DNA from: an uncultured Lentisphaeria bacterium
Lineage (GTDB): Bacteria; Verrucomicrobiota; Lentisphaeria; JABSQK01; CAJWLW01
Direction: 5' to 3'
Length of the DNA: 48,948 nucleotides
Assembly: GCA_913042885.1 (NCBI GenBank)
Contig: CAJWLW010000006.1
Location: 1-48,948 of the forward strand
Under the pieces are notes generated by a model that saw only the letters and a program-made list of their open reading frames with translations, was not told the DNA's origin and made no database searches. Each line of letters opens with the position of its first letter. The stretch's first letter is position 1. Made by a program: the position numbers and the translations under genes. Below are positions 39,899-48,452 of this stretch, piece by piece.

Positions 39899-41452
39899 TC
39901 AGGATTCGTATGCCACAGCGATGTTCACTCCAACGACGGTAAGTGGCGAGGCCACCTCGGGATTCCGCTCGATGAGTTGAATGGTCAGCTCATTGTCTCC
40001 ATGGCGCGCCTGGGCATCCGTCAGCTCGCATTCAAAAAAGTGATGCGGGTCCACTTCCGGCGCCTGCAGGCCGTCGGTCGGGTCCGGACGGGTCAACCGC
40101 CGTGTCATCTCGAGCTCGCCGCCGTTCATGCTGAAGGCAATGCGGTCCTTGGTCGTGGTCTGCGTGATGTACACCGCGAGCGTCATTCTCGAGACCGCCC
40201 CGGGGTCGTCGGCCATGTACAAACTATACGACACCGCGTCGCGCCCAAGCCGTTGGGGACGGTTGGCCGATTCTTGCGTAATGTACGGGTAAAACTTGTC
40301 GTGTCGGGCGACGAGCGCCGGGTCGTGGAGCTCGTGCAGAATCGTCAGATCCCACTCGGCGCCCAGTCGCGCGATAAAACTGAGGTTGAAAGTGGACAGG
40401 CCCTGAGCGCCTTTGGCAAAGGCAACCTGCGCCCCTGCATGCCAGGTGTCGTCGGTGATGATGTAGGGGATCTCGACGTCCGCGGCCACCGGCCGGCCGG
40501 CGGACGTCGGCGCGGCCCAGGTATCCGGTAATTCCGGATTGGCGCCTGGCGGCGTCTGATTGACCACCGGACAGTAGGCTATAACCACCTGGACCGGCGT
40601 GCCCCGCGTCAGTTCCACGAACGCCTCGATGGGATGGTCGAGCGCGAAGAAGTAGTGGTTGGTCGGCATCACCATGTCGATCAGCCCTTCTTTGACCCAG
40701 GTCTCGATGTCGAGGCCGAGATTCCAGCAGTCGGACAGGTTCATCCACATCCGGGCAATCACTTCGACCGGCCTGCCCCGGGCCTCTCCGGCCCGCCGCG
40801 CGGCGGCCCGCATTTGGCGCAGCATGTCGGTCATCAGGTGGCGGTTCTCGACCGCTTCGTCGGGCTTGAAGAAATGCGGCCGCCGCTCGAAATCCAATTC
40901 CAACCCTTCCACTTGATAGCGATCCAGCAATTCATCCACCACCTTCACCATTCGCTCGCGCACCTCCGGCTGCGCATGATCCAACTGCGTCAGATAGCTT
41001 GCGGCCTTGAAAGCGGACGCCGGTCCGTGCCGCGGGTAGTCGCCAATCTGCCACTCGGGATGTTCTCGGTTCAGCGGGTCCAGTTCACCGCCCATCTGAC
41101 AGTCGTAGATACGCACGCTGGGATAGACCTTGATGCCTTTTTCCTTCCCACGGTCAAGGATAACCCGCAGCGGGTCAATTCCCTGGCGAATCAGCGCCTC
41201 CAGGTTCTCCTTCACCCGGTAGAACCTGGCCTGGGTCATTTTATCCAGCTCCTGCCCCCACCGGGTACTCACCTTGGTATCGTACCGGTAGGCGCCGGGC
41301 AGGCCGAGGTTCCAACACAGGGTATCCACCTGTGTCCCAATGAGCATGTCCACCTGCTTGTGCAGGTGCTCGACACCCATCGGTTCGTCGATGGGGTAAC
41401 AGTTGCCGCCGTCGTTGGTCAAGAGGAATCGTACACGCTTGGTCTCTTTCAT
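39899..41452 (-). CDS. glycosyl-hydrolase-10-like (GHL10-type) protein
   Basis: 517 aa, no signal peptide. Barrel features in order: VRFLLTNDGGNCY, HKQVDMLIGTQVDTLCWNLG, GIKVYPSVRIYD, YQVEGLELDFERRPHFF (two acidic residues on the strand), VIARMWMN, GLIDMVMPTNHYFF, VQVVIAYCPVV. The C-terminal ~110 residues form a beta domain (RIAFSMNGGELE, ELTIQLIERNP) that recurs at the end of the partial gene at the right edge of the window. Related in layout to the 554-aa protein at 10334-11998. Likely a cytoplasmic glycosidase of an uncharacterised family. Follows the DUF4091-type gene after ~130 bases. Confidence 0.78.
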   Translation of the reverse strand: MKETKRVRFLLTNDGGNCYPIDEPMGVEHLHKQVDMLIGTQVDTLCWNLGLPGAYRYDTKVSTRWGQELDKMTQARFYRVKENLEALIRQGIDPLRVILDRGKEKGIKVYPSVRIYDCQMGGELDPLNREHPEWQIGDYPRHGPASAFKAASYLTQLDHAQPEVRERMVKVVDELLDRYQVEGLELDFERRPHFFKPDEAVENRHLMTDMLRQMRAAARRAGEARGRPVEVIARMWMNLSDCWNLGLDIETWVKEGLIDMVMPTNHYFFALDHPIEAFVELTRGTPVQVVIAYCPVVNQTPPGANPELPDTWAAPTSAGRPVAADVEIPYIITDDTWHAGAQVAFAKGAQGLSTFNLSFIARLGAEWDLTILHELHDPALVARHDKFYPYITQESANRPQRLGRDAVSYSLYMADDPGAVSRMTLAVYITQTTTKDRIAFSMNGGELEMTRRLTRPDPTDGLQAPEVDPHHFFECELTDAQARHGDNELTIQLIERNPEVASPLTVVGVNIAVAYES

Positions 41453-41507
41453 AATTTTTCTTGCCCCTTCTGCTTGGTTTCAGGTTTCCAGGAAGATGCG
41501 GGAGATC

Positions 41508-41522
41508 GGATCGGTCCGATCC
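41508..41522. repeat. palindromic intergenic GGATCGG-T-CCGATCC element
   Basis: A near-perfect palindrome (7-base arms around one base) set in a run of GATCGGATCGG / CCATCCAATCCATCCGA units, in the 130-base gap between two genes of the second glycan operon. It can form a hairpin in the transcript. No T-run follows. Function not known. Confidence 0.45.
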
Positions 41523-41582
41523 ATCCAATCCATCCGATTCCTGACACCTGGCTTTTTCAGCAGATCATCGATGCCGAAAACA

Positions 41583-44500
41583 TCATGGCGCCAGTTCCAT
41601 AATCTTCCGCGCGATCTGCCGGCGAACGGCATCGAGATCATCATTGACGTCGAGCTCTGAGAGCCATTTTTCGGCGGCCACTGCGAGCTTCTTTTTTTTC
41701 CCTTTTTTCTTGGCCTTTTTGATGGCAGCAAGGAGTGTCGATATATAACGTACGTCGTCGACCGCCTCGCGGAAGCCTTCCCACTGGACGGTGTCGATGA
41801 CACCGTCCATGGTCGAGTAAGCGAACATGTGGTCTCTATGTCCCTCCCCGGAAGTCGTCCCGTCAGGATCGTCCCAGTCATTCCATTCATGGCCGAAGGC
41901 ATGCTGGTAGGCGTAGTTCATCGTCCCGTCATAGCCGGCTTTCCACAGAACGATCCCATAGTTCCGGCGGTAGGTCAGCGGCTCCTCCATTCCGACTTGC
42001 GGATTGGCATAGCACATGATGCGGCCACCGCCCCGGTGAATGGCCGTGGCCATCTCGGCCTTGGGCGGGCCGGCCACCACGAAGAGATCCAGGATCTTCG
42101 AAAGATCGATGACCCTGGCTACCTCCTCGTAAATACCTGGTCCGATGGCCGTGAAAAGCTTCGCCCCCACCGCGCGGGCGGCCTTCGCTGACGCGACCTC
42201 TGCTTTGGCCTCTTCCACGCCCGGTTCGTCCGGGTGGGCGAAGATGTACAGCTCGCTGTAGCCTTCATCGCGTGCGTATTGCACCCACGGCCTGATCTCG
42301 GCTTGCAGCCGATCCAATTCCTCCTTACTCTGCTCCCGGTTGGTAGCGGGGTTGTAGGTATAGATGCTGCCTTTGGGAAGGCCGGCCCTGGCACGCAGCT
42401 CCATCTCCCTGCGGAACAACGGTGCTCTGGACTGGTAGGAGGTGGCGCTGACCACCCCGTGGTCAAGCAAGTTCTTCATCTGGGCGAGATACTGCTCTTC
42501 CGAGAGCTGTTGCACCTTGCGTGTCGAGATGTGCGGCAGACCATCCCTCGAGAGCACGCCGCGGTAGAAGATGGAATACTCGATAACCGGCGGCAGGAGC
42601 GTAAAGGGATAGACCTCGAGGGTAAGCGGCAGATGGATCTGCGGCGCATTCGGCGGCTTCACCGTGATGCTGCCCCGGTAGCTTCCCACGGCGGTTCCCA
42701 CGGGTACCTTTATGTTGACCCAGATCTGCTTGAGCTCGCCGGCTTGCAGGTCGAAGGGCTGCAACTCCTTGCTGTCTCTCGGGGCGAGCCCGGAGAGATC
42801 GGCTTGGGGATCCGAGATGTCCACCAGGCCCTGCGGCGTCCGCATGAAATTTCGCTTCGCCTCGCGGTCCACGACGATCAGGGAATCATCTTTTAAGAGC
42901 AGTTCCGGAACCAGCAACGGCCCCGTGGGCTTTTCCATGTGCCGGGACAGCTCCCGGCCCGCCTGATACCAGTACTTGACCACGCGCAGGTCCACGCTCC
43001 GGGACGGGACGACGGCTTTTTCTCCCGTCAGGTCGGAGGCCTCTACCCGGATGTCCTGAACCGGTCCGAAGGCATAGAGGACGAAAGTGAGCGATTCGGT
43101 CTCCCCCGCGCAGGCCGAAGCGCTGAGGACTTTGGCAGCTCGAAAAGATTGAGGAAATGACCGGCCGGGAGTGAACCGCTCATTCGTGATCGCCGGCCCG
43201 GTCAGAACCAGTAGGTGTCCATCGCGCGGCATATCCCTGGCAAAGGCGAGAATCTGTCCTTGAAAAACGGCCTTGTCCATCTTGTCCTGAAGGGCGGCAA
43301 TCCTGGGCGGCAGGGACGCGGCGAGGGCTTTCAGACCCTTATCGTCAGCGTCAGTGATCTCGCTGGCGATGCCTTCAACCCGCAGATCGATGTGCGCCAG
43401 CTTCTCTAACAATCCGGGTTTCTGCGGGGTGTTCTGCGGCAGGGGCTCAATCCAGTTGCGTGCCTTCTTCATCGCCAGAGCGACGAGTTCCAGCGATGCG
43501 CGAAGGTCCTCACGAAGGACCAGAGCGCGGACCATTGCCAGGGAGTATTTCTCTTCCCCCACGACGATGCGGCCGAAATGGGAAACGTCATGGAAGCCAA
43601 TCTCTACCGGGGACCAGGCGGAGTGTTCAGGACGCCCGGGGGTTGAGGTTGATCGGGTCCGGCAGAGGTTGAGAATCCACACACCTTTCGGTGAGGATGT
43701 CAGGCCCAATTCGGAATAGGGGAACCTGATCTCGGCCTGCCATGAACCTTCCTGCACCGTGACCGCAGCCGACCAGTCAGCGTCCCAGGAGCCATCATAG
43801 CCGACGCCGTCGTAGCGGGTGCCAAGGGCGTTGATGCCGAACTGAAAGTAACGCGAGCCCGCCGGGTAGCGCGCGAGAACGGAACTCTCCGGCGGGATCA
43901 GAAAGATCTCGATGCTGTCCTCCTCCCACATCGAACCGTCGCGAAACTTCACGTTTGCCTCCGGTTTCCTGCCGGGCACGTCCTGGCAGTCCACGGCGAT
44001 GGTGAGTGCGCTGTCATCGTAGAGTACCCGGCCGACCGTTTGCATCTCTGCGCGGCCCTTGTCCAGGATCGTAAAGTCATCCAGTGCCGGCGCGCGCTTC
44101 CAGCCTTCTTCATCGAGGAGACCGTCAACTACCGGCGCCCTGTCGGTGCGGGCGGCCCATCCGACCCGGAAAGGAAGGGCACCAACGTCCTCGTCGGTGG
44201 AGAAGAGCGCTTCGTCGTAGAGCAGGATGTCGTCCACGAACACCTCCGCGGTCTCCCCCGGCGCACCGAAACCGAAGCCCAGCATTTCCAGTTTGACCGG
44301 TATCTTTTCGCTGCCTTCCGGCAGCACGCCCACCTTGACCATATTAGCCGCGGTGCGGATGGCGCGGCCGTGTAGATCCTCGATGCGCAGCGTCTCAAAC
44401 TGGCCGGTACCTTTGGTCCAGCCGCTGTCGATAATACCGGACTTGCCGCCCTCGAAGCGGATGTTGCCCTTGATCGCAACCGGGTGGTTGGATTTGACGC

Positions 44501-44864
44501 GTGCCAGCACGCTCAGCTTGCGGTCCCCGTCGAGCGTGAGCGGCGCGAAGTCGCGCACACTCCAGTAATTACCTCCCGTTTTGGCCACGTTGTAGCGAAT
44601 CACGAGATGCTCGACCGTCCTGCCGTCCTCGGTCTTTATTTCTTGAAGCTCGACGGTCTTCTCGATGTTCCCCCACCAATCCACGAGCGACGGGTCGGGA
44701 CCCTCGAATCCCTGGCGCCACACGACGCCTTTGGTTAAACCGTCGGTTTCCGGCGGCGGCGCCGCCAGGATGGTCAATGCGCACCCCGTCACTATGATGA
44801 TGAACAGGCCGCAACGCCTGCCGGTTCCGCGTTCGACTCGACACTCATGGATTTCTTCAGACAT
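41583..44864 (-). CDS. large secreted CBM9/DUF4091-type glycoside-hydrolase-like protein
   Basis: 1093 aa. ATG at 44864 follows AGGAGAAAAA; an upstream in-frame start at 44906 is less likely. A hydrophobic N-terminal segment (CGLFIIIVTGCALTILA) is a signal or lipoprotein peptide. Residues ~30-220: jelly-roll CBM (VFVDDILLYDE). Residues ~230-440: CBM9/DOMON-like domain (APVVDGLLDEEGW, EDSIEIFLIPPESS, WQAEIRFPYSELG). Residues ~440-750: helical linker and beta-sandwiches. Residues ~750-1093: barrel ending in a DUF4091-like part (FAHPDEPGVEEAKAEV, TVQWEGFREAVDDVRYISTL). A Lys-rich stretch (KKAKKKGKKKK) lies near the end. First intact gene of the second glycan operon; acts outside the cytoplasm. 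Confidence 0.83.
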   Translation of the reverse strand: MSEEIHECRVERGTGRRCGLFIIIVTGCALTILAAPPPETDGLTKGVVWRQGFEGPDPSLVDWWGNIEKTVELQEIKTEDGRTVEHLVIRYNVAKTGGNYWSVRDFAPLTLDGDRKLSVLARVKSNHPVAIKGNIRFEGGKSGIIDSGWTKGTGQFETLRIEDLHGRAIRTAANMVKVGVLPEGSEKIPVKLEMLGFGFGAPGETAEVFVDDILLYDEALFSTDEDVGALPFRVGWAARTDRAPVVDGLLDEEGWKRAPALDDFTILDKGRAEMQTVGRVLYDDSALTIAVDCQDVPGRKPEANVKFRDGSMWEEDSIEIFLIPPESSVLARYPAGSRYFQFGINALGTRYDGVGYDGSWDADWSAAVTVQEGSWQAEIRFPYSELGLTSSPKGVWILNLCRTRSTSTPGRPEHSAWSPVEIGFHDVSHFGRIVVGEEKYSLAMVRALVLREDLRASLELVALAMKKARNWIEPLPQNTPQKPGLLEKLAHIDLRVEGIASEITDADDKGLKALAASLPPRIAALQDKMDKAVFQGQILAFARDMPRDGHLLVLTGPAITNERFTPGRSFPQSFRAAKVLSASACAGETESLTFVLYAFGPVQDIRVEASDLTGEKAVVPSRSVDLRVVKYWYQAGRELSRHMEKPTGPLLVPELLLKDDSLIVVDREAKRNFMRTPQGLVDISDPQADLSGLAPRDSKELQPFDLQAGELKQIWVNIKVPVGTAVGSYRGSITVKPPNAPQIHLPLTLEVYPFTLLPPVIEYSIFYRGVLSRDGLPHISTRKVQQLSEEQYLAQMKNLLDHGVVSATSYQSRAPLFRREMELRARAGLPKGSIYTYNPATNREQSKEELDRLQAEIRPWVQYARDEGYSELYIFAHPDEPGVEEAKAEVASAKAARAVGAKLFTAIGPGIYEEVARVIDLSKILDLFVVAGPPKAEMATAIHRGGGRIMCYANPQVGMEEPLTYRRNYGIVLWKAGYDGTMNYAYQHAFGHEWNDWDDPDGTTSGEGHRDHMFAYSTMDGVIDTVQWEGFREAVDDVRYISTLLAAIKKAKKKGKKKKLAVAAEKWLSELDVNDDLDAVRRQIARKIMELAP

Positions 44865-44875
44865 TTTTTCTCCTG

Positions 44876-45363
44876 TTATTGCTCTGCAAGTCTGCTCGCC
44901 AACCAATCCAGCAGATTTACCTGTGGCTCATAGCCAAGGATGGAACGAGCCTTCTCACAACTTAACGAGCAGCAGCGGAAAAAATGAAATCGGTTCCCAC
45001 CGCCTCATCTTCTTGAAGAGAAAGAAGCACCTCCTGAACAGCATCATCTACATAAACATCATGACGCGCCTCGAGGTTTTCCGTCCCGGTCCATCAATTT
45101 AAAAATCGTTCCTTTCCTTCTCCCTACAGAATTGACAAAGTCGTCCGTCCAGATCCATCCAAAGCGTGCGATGACAATCGGCACATCAAAAACAAGATAG
45201 TATTGACGGCACATTCCTTCTTCGACGATCTTAAACAAGCCGTAGTAGTCATCGGCGAAGCGTTTGGGTGAGTTCTCGTTAATGGCGCCATAATGCGGTA
45301 TCGTCACATGCCCAAACACATTATCAGCACTTCCTGCAATGGAACGTTTGAGTTGCGCTTTCC
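44876..45363 (-). pseudogene. broken NAD-dependent epimerase/dehydratase
   Basis: Pieces in three frames give the C-terminal half of an extended SDR epimerase. First: NVFGHVTIPHYGAINENSPKR, DDYYGLFKIVEEGMCRQYYLVFDVPIVIARFGWIW (Tyr/Lys region), to about 45060. Second, in a new frame: HDVYVDDAVQEVLLSLQEDEAVGTDFIFSAAA. Third: CEKARSILGYEPQVNLLDWLASRLAEQ and a stop at 44876. The Rossmann half with the GxxGxxG motif is missing. The remnant ends 12 bases before the start of the 1093-aa gene, so it may once have led this operon. Confidence 0.8.
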
Positions 45364-45426
45364 TTACCGGGTCAGTGCCACGATCTTCCCTGCGATCTGG
45401 CGGCGAATGACATCGAGATCGTCATT
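45364..45426 (-). pseudogene. 20-codon tail remnant of a second DUF4091-type gene
   Basis: The minus strand encodes NDDLDVIRRQIAGKIVALTR and a stop, which matches the last residues of the 1093-aa protein (NDDLDAVRRQIARKIMELAP). DNA similarity with 41586-41650 is also plain. It begins directly after the stop of the pseudopilin gene and leads into the broken epimerase. Probably what is left of a deleted paralogue of the 1093-aa gene, showing that this locus has lost genes. Confidence 0.7.
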
Positions 45427-45430
45427 TAGG

Positions 45431-46147
45431 TTACAACGCCGATAAATCGGTCATCTCTGTCAAGTTTATCGGTCGTCGAACCCGGCGAACACTGCGATCG
45501 ATAAACAAGGCGTTGATCCCGTCCCTGTGACGATAGTCGAACTCGGTCAGCCCATTCCCATAATAATCGTAGAACATGTACTTTGTCTGTGATGTAAAGC
45601 CGGGATAGGGATACATCGACGTATCGGTAGCAAGGATTTTCTTAGTGGGGTTAGGATAATTCGACGGCTTTCTTCCGTATTCGTTTTGACCGCAGGAAAA
45701 CCCGGAATTCAGCCCGTAGTCGTAAAAATTATAGCCCGGATGATTCGACGGGCATTTCACCATTTGTACAAGGTTTTCCTGAGACTGAAACCAGGGCTCT
45801 CGCTGCGGTTCACCTGATCCGCCCAAATAGGGCTTAATCCATTCGAACCACTCGCCAGTGGTACATATCGGATTGGTGCTGCCACCGCCATACGGGAGCA
45901 GGATGCCGTCGTGATCATCCTCATAATTGATCAGGCTGAGCCCTAACTGCTTCAGGTTGCCTATGCAGAGAACCCCCTGGGCAGTCGATTTTGCCTGTTG
46001 CAATGCCGGTAAAAGCATCGACGCCAGGATTGCGATGATCGCGATCACGACCAGCAGCTCGATCAACGTAAACGGTGACCGGACTCGCCGTCGCTCCCGA
46101 GTCTTTCTTCCGCCGCTTTTTTTTTCATGATCGACCAAATAGCTCAT
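45431..46147 (-). CDS. type II secretion/pilin-like prepilin (H-X9-DG-like family)
   Basis: 238 aa. Residues ~26-48 carry [20 protein letters not shown] followed by [24 protein letters not shown]. The C-terminal signature is a variant in which H-X9-DG reads [13 protein letters not shown] basic stretch ([15 protein letters not shown]) precedes the prepilin motif. GGGAAACACAT precedes the ATG. Closest within the window to the pseudopilin at 3532-4254 (both have [10 protein letters not shown]). No pilus machinery is nearby. It may once have headed an operon with the genes now broken downstream. Confidence 0.87.
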   Translation of the reverse strand: MSYLVDHEKKSGGRKTRERRRVRSPFTLIELLVVIAIIAILASMLLPALQQAKSTAQGVLCIGNLKQLGLSLINYEDDHDGILLPYGGGSTNPICTTGEWFEWIKPYLGGSGEPQREPWFQSQENLVQMVKCPSNHPGYNFYDYGLNSGFSCGQNEYGRKPSNYPNPTKKILATDTSMYPYPGFTSQTKYMFYDYYGNGLTEFDYRHRDGINALFIDRSVRRVRRPINLTEMTDLSAL

Positions 46148-46345
46148 ATGTGTTTCCCATTTTACTTGAGCATCGGTTCATCTGTCGGCCAATAGCATAG
46201 GGGCCGTACGGGCTACTGTAACTGCACCCGGGGAAACTGACAAGTGTGGGGGAAGTGTGGAAAGTGAGCGGCGTAAGGGCGTGCTCATAAATTATTTGGC
46301 GGATTAGTGCTAATTCTAACAGGACCGGTTTTTCGCATCCCGTCT

Positions 46346-46465
46346 TCACGGCATCTTCGCGTACATTGCGGCCGCATTGTCCTCGCAGTCGGCAGAGCAG
46401 AGCACAACCGCAACGAGAATAGCGGGGAAGGTGATTGAACGTGTAGCGGTGTACCGGAAATGCAT
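46346..46465 (-). pseudogene. truncated secreted-protein ORF (signal peptide only)
   Basis: A 39-codon frame starting with ATG at 46465 (AGGGTG 7-8 bases upstream) encodes a convincing signal peptide (ITFPAILVAVVLCSADC) and a few more residues before a stop at 46346. The cysteine at the end of VVLCSADC could be a lipobox-like site. Either a small secreted peptide or the front end of a lost gene; the latter fits the decay seen next to it. Confidence 0.4.
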
Positions 46466-46543
46466 GGTGTAACACCCTGGACCCGGCGATTGCCAATCAC
46501 GAAACACCTACTCCTACTCCCGCAGGCGGAGGCAATGGAACAC

Positions 46544-46576
46544 AAAAAAAGCGCGGAGACGAGGTCTCCGCGCTTT
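46544..46576 (-). terminator. intrinsic terminator of the collagen-like gene
   Basis: Perfect stem GCGCGGAGAC / GTCTCCGCGC (extendable to 13 bp through flanking A-T pairs) with a 3-base loop, followed on the minus strand by a T-run. Located 27 bases after the stop codon at 46603. A strong rho-independent terminator. Confidence 0.92.
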
Positions 46577-46602
46577 CTGTTAGGTTAACGCTGTCGTTGT
46601 GC

Positions 46603-48036
46603 CTACGGATTCAATTTGGTGTCGATGGCACTGTCAATTTCGGCGGCGACATCGCACCCCTCCTCGCAGATATTGGAGCTGATCAACAGCGTATCAACAA
46701 CGGTCGCCGCAGTATCCCGAAGCTCCTGAATATCGGTCGCCGGGTTGGCGTCCAGCACAATGCAGGCCATGGCAACCGCGGCACTGGCCACGTCGGCACA
46801 TGGGGTGCACGGCGCGTCCGTGCCAGCCGCGCCGGCCGCGCCGGCCGCGCCGGCCGCGCCGGCCGCGCCATCCGCACCAGCATCGCCCTGCGCCCCCTGG
46901 GTGCCGTCCTGGCCATCCGTACCCACCTTACCCTGCGGGCCCTGCGGGCCGGGCGTCAGTTCGATGGCGTCGATCTGGGCCTGGAGGTCGGTGATGGCCT
47001 GATCGAGCTCTTCGGAGGTGGGCGGCGGGGGCGCCGTCAACGTAGCGTGTCCCATGGTGACCCGCGGGAAGACGTTATCCCCGTCTATTTGCGCGAGGGC
47101 AATTGCCAGTTGCGCGGTCGCCGGCGGGGTGATCGACGATCCGCCATCCGTCGCCGTCCCCGTCGATGCCAAAAGCGTGAGGGTGCTGGCAACGTGGGTG
47201 GCGCCAGAATTGCTCAGCGCCGCTGTCAGCGGCGAGCCGCCGTATTGAATTGTCGGCAGCGGGTCGGTAACCGACAGGTCGGGAATAATCCCCACGGTGA
47301 ACTCGATATTCTCGTCGTAACCGGGTGGCAACAGTGTGTTCAGGTTAAACTCCGCATTGCCCCCGCCCGCGACCGTGTCCGTGAAACTACCTCTCACATA
47401 CGGGGAGACGGTAATCGCAGCGGGGCCGGCATAATCGTTGCGTGGCTGAGGAAAGCCGACAACCGTGGTCTTCCCGTTGGACCCGAACATTTGTATCGTG
47501 ACCCTGAAGCTCCTGCCGATCGGTGCGTGGTCTGACTGAATGCCCGCGCCGTCCGTCTGTGTTTCTGCGATGGTGCCTTCCTTATACACACCATCCCCGA
47601 AGTTCAAGCTCGACGCCGTCTTGGTATCGACCACCGTCTGGACGCCCCCCGAGCCCGGGACATCAATGTCGCTACCTGAATGCCTGCCGTATCGGGCGAT
47701 TCTGCCGCCTGGCAACTCGCGCACCAATTCGGTCACTAGTTTGAACACACCGCTGCCGTACGGTTGCAGGGCCGCCCCGTTTTCATCGAGAATCGTGGTG
47801 GTGTCGTACTGGACCGTTATCTCGACGTCCCCGTTTGACAGCATCACTGAACCCTCGGACGCAGTAGGGTTTCCGGAGCCATAGGGGTCGGTCGGATTCA
47901 CCGTGCCAAAGTCGTCACCGGTCGGACTGCTTGCAACAACGACAAAGAAACCTGGACTGACCGTCTGGCTATTGACAATTGCTGTCATCGCCAGCACCAA
48001 CGTCACTGTCATGAATCCTACGATTGTCTTTTTCAT
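46603..48036 (-). CDS. secreted collagen-like repeat protein with Cys-rich tail
   Basis: 477 aa with a signal peptide (TIVGFMTVTLVLAMTAIVNS). Residues ~25-340 are beta-rich and of unknown family. Residues 340-362 form a short helix (SEELDQAITDLQAQIDAIEL), the usual trimerisation lead-in. Residues 363-407 are 15 Gly-X-Y triplets, from GPQGPQGKVGTDG to a run of GAA. Residues 410-477 are the Cys-rich tail starting CTPCADVAS, which matches the tail of the 514-aa protein at 18424-19968. Probably an extracellular trimeric stalk protein. GGGAAAAGGAG precedes the ATG. Monocistronic with its own terminator. The Gly-Ala-Ala run is coded by a 9-bp DNA repeat. Confidence 0.88.
   Translation of the reverse strand: MKKTIVGFMTVTLVLAMTAIVNSQTVSPGFFVVVASSPTGDDFGTVNPTDPYGSGNPTASEGSVMLSNGDVEITVQYDTTTILDENGAALQPYGSGVFKLVTELVRELPGGRIARYGRHSGSDIDVPGSGGVQTVVDTKTASSLNFGDGVYKEGTIAETQTDGAGIQSDHAPIGRSFRVTIQMFGSNGKTTVVGFPQPRNDYAGPAAITVSPYVRGSFTDTVAGGGNAEFNLNTLLPPGYDENIEFTVGIIPDLSVTDPLPTIQYGGSPLTAALSNSGATHVASTLTLLASTGTATDGGSSITPPATAQLAIALAQIDGDNVFPRVTMGHATLTAPPPPTSEELDQAITDLQAQIDAIELTPGPQGPQGKVGTDGQDGTQGAQGDAGADGAAGAAGAAGAAGAAGTDAPCTPCADVASAAVAMACIVLDANPATDIQELRDTAATVVDTLLISSNICEEGCDVAAEIDSAIDTKLNP
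46822..46875. repeat. 9-bp tandem repeat inside the collagen-like gene
   Basis: Six consecutive 9-base units of the form GCC-GGC-CGC; the four central copies (46831-46866) are identical and the flanking two each differ at one position. On the minus strand they code for Gly-Ala-Ala triplets of the collagen-like stalk. Copy number can change by slippage, which would alter stalk length in steps of one triplet. Confidence 0.88.
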
Positions 48037-48452
48037 CTCCTTTTCCCTCTTTTTTGTTTGTTCGATTTCTCCAACTCGTTAGGTGACGCACACCACAGGC
48101 TCAGTCCGTCACGACCGGCGATCGCGGGTGCGTACGAGTAACAATCATTTCCAGTTATATGTTTTCCTCTACCCAATTCCAAGAAAAAAAACGGCGCAGG
48201 CAAGTTTTGCCGCTGCCGAAACGGCGAGAACCCAGGCTGGGCACGGTTTCTCGGCGTTTTTGGGTGCCGCCGATCTATTTCGTGGGGGCCCCATCAAGCA
48301 GGCGCAACCGGCCTTCGACAAGGCGTGCGCCGTGCATATTGCGGAAAGCTCACCAGGTGGCGCCGACGGCCTGCCTATCGGCTATTCCTTCACCAACCCG
48401 CGATGGATACGCTTGAGAAACAATCGCATCATGGAAGAAATCCCTCAGGACC
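48037..48452. other. intergenic region upstream of the collagen-like gene
   Basis: About 415 bases. The right part follows the stop of the partial gene at the window edge and holds its probable terminator; the left part should contain the promoter of the collagen-like gene. A 140-codon plus-strand frame crosses the region but has no ribosome binding site and no recognisable motif, and was not accepted as a gene. Confidence 0.5.
48183..48218 (-). terminator. probable intrinsic terminator after the partial hydrolase gene
   Basis: On the minus strand CGGC and GGCAA pair with TTGCC and GCCG across a 3-base internal mismatch and a short loop, followed by eight T. It lies about 235 bases after the stop at 48453, so it would end that transcript. 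The interrupted stem makes this less certain than the other two terminators. Confidence 0.5.

Larger units (their letters stand above)
46148..46602. other. intergenic region between pseudopilin and collagen-like genes
   Basis: About 450 bases. Apart from the truncated signal-peptide frame and the terminator of the collagen-like gene, no gene is supported. Longer open frames on the minus strand here have no plausible start signal or composition. Confidence 0.5.

Noticed and set aside
46285..46545. 86-codon minus-strand open frame
   Set aside because: Arg/Cys/Ser-rich composition with no motif; the overlapping frame starting at 46465 has a ribosome binding site and a signal peptide instead.
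46822..46875. Tandem repeats as a CRISPR array
   Set aside because: Units are 9 bp with no spacers and lie in frame within the collagen-like coding sequence.
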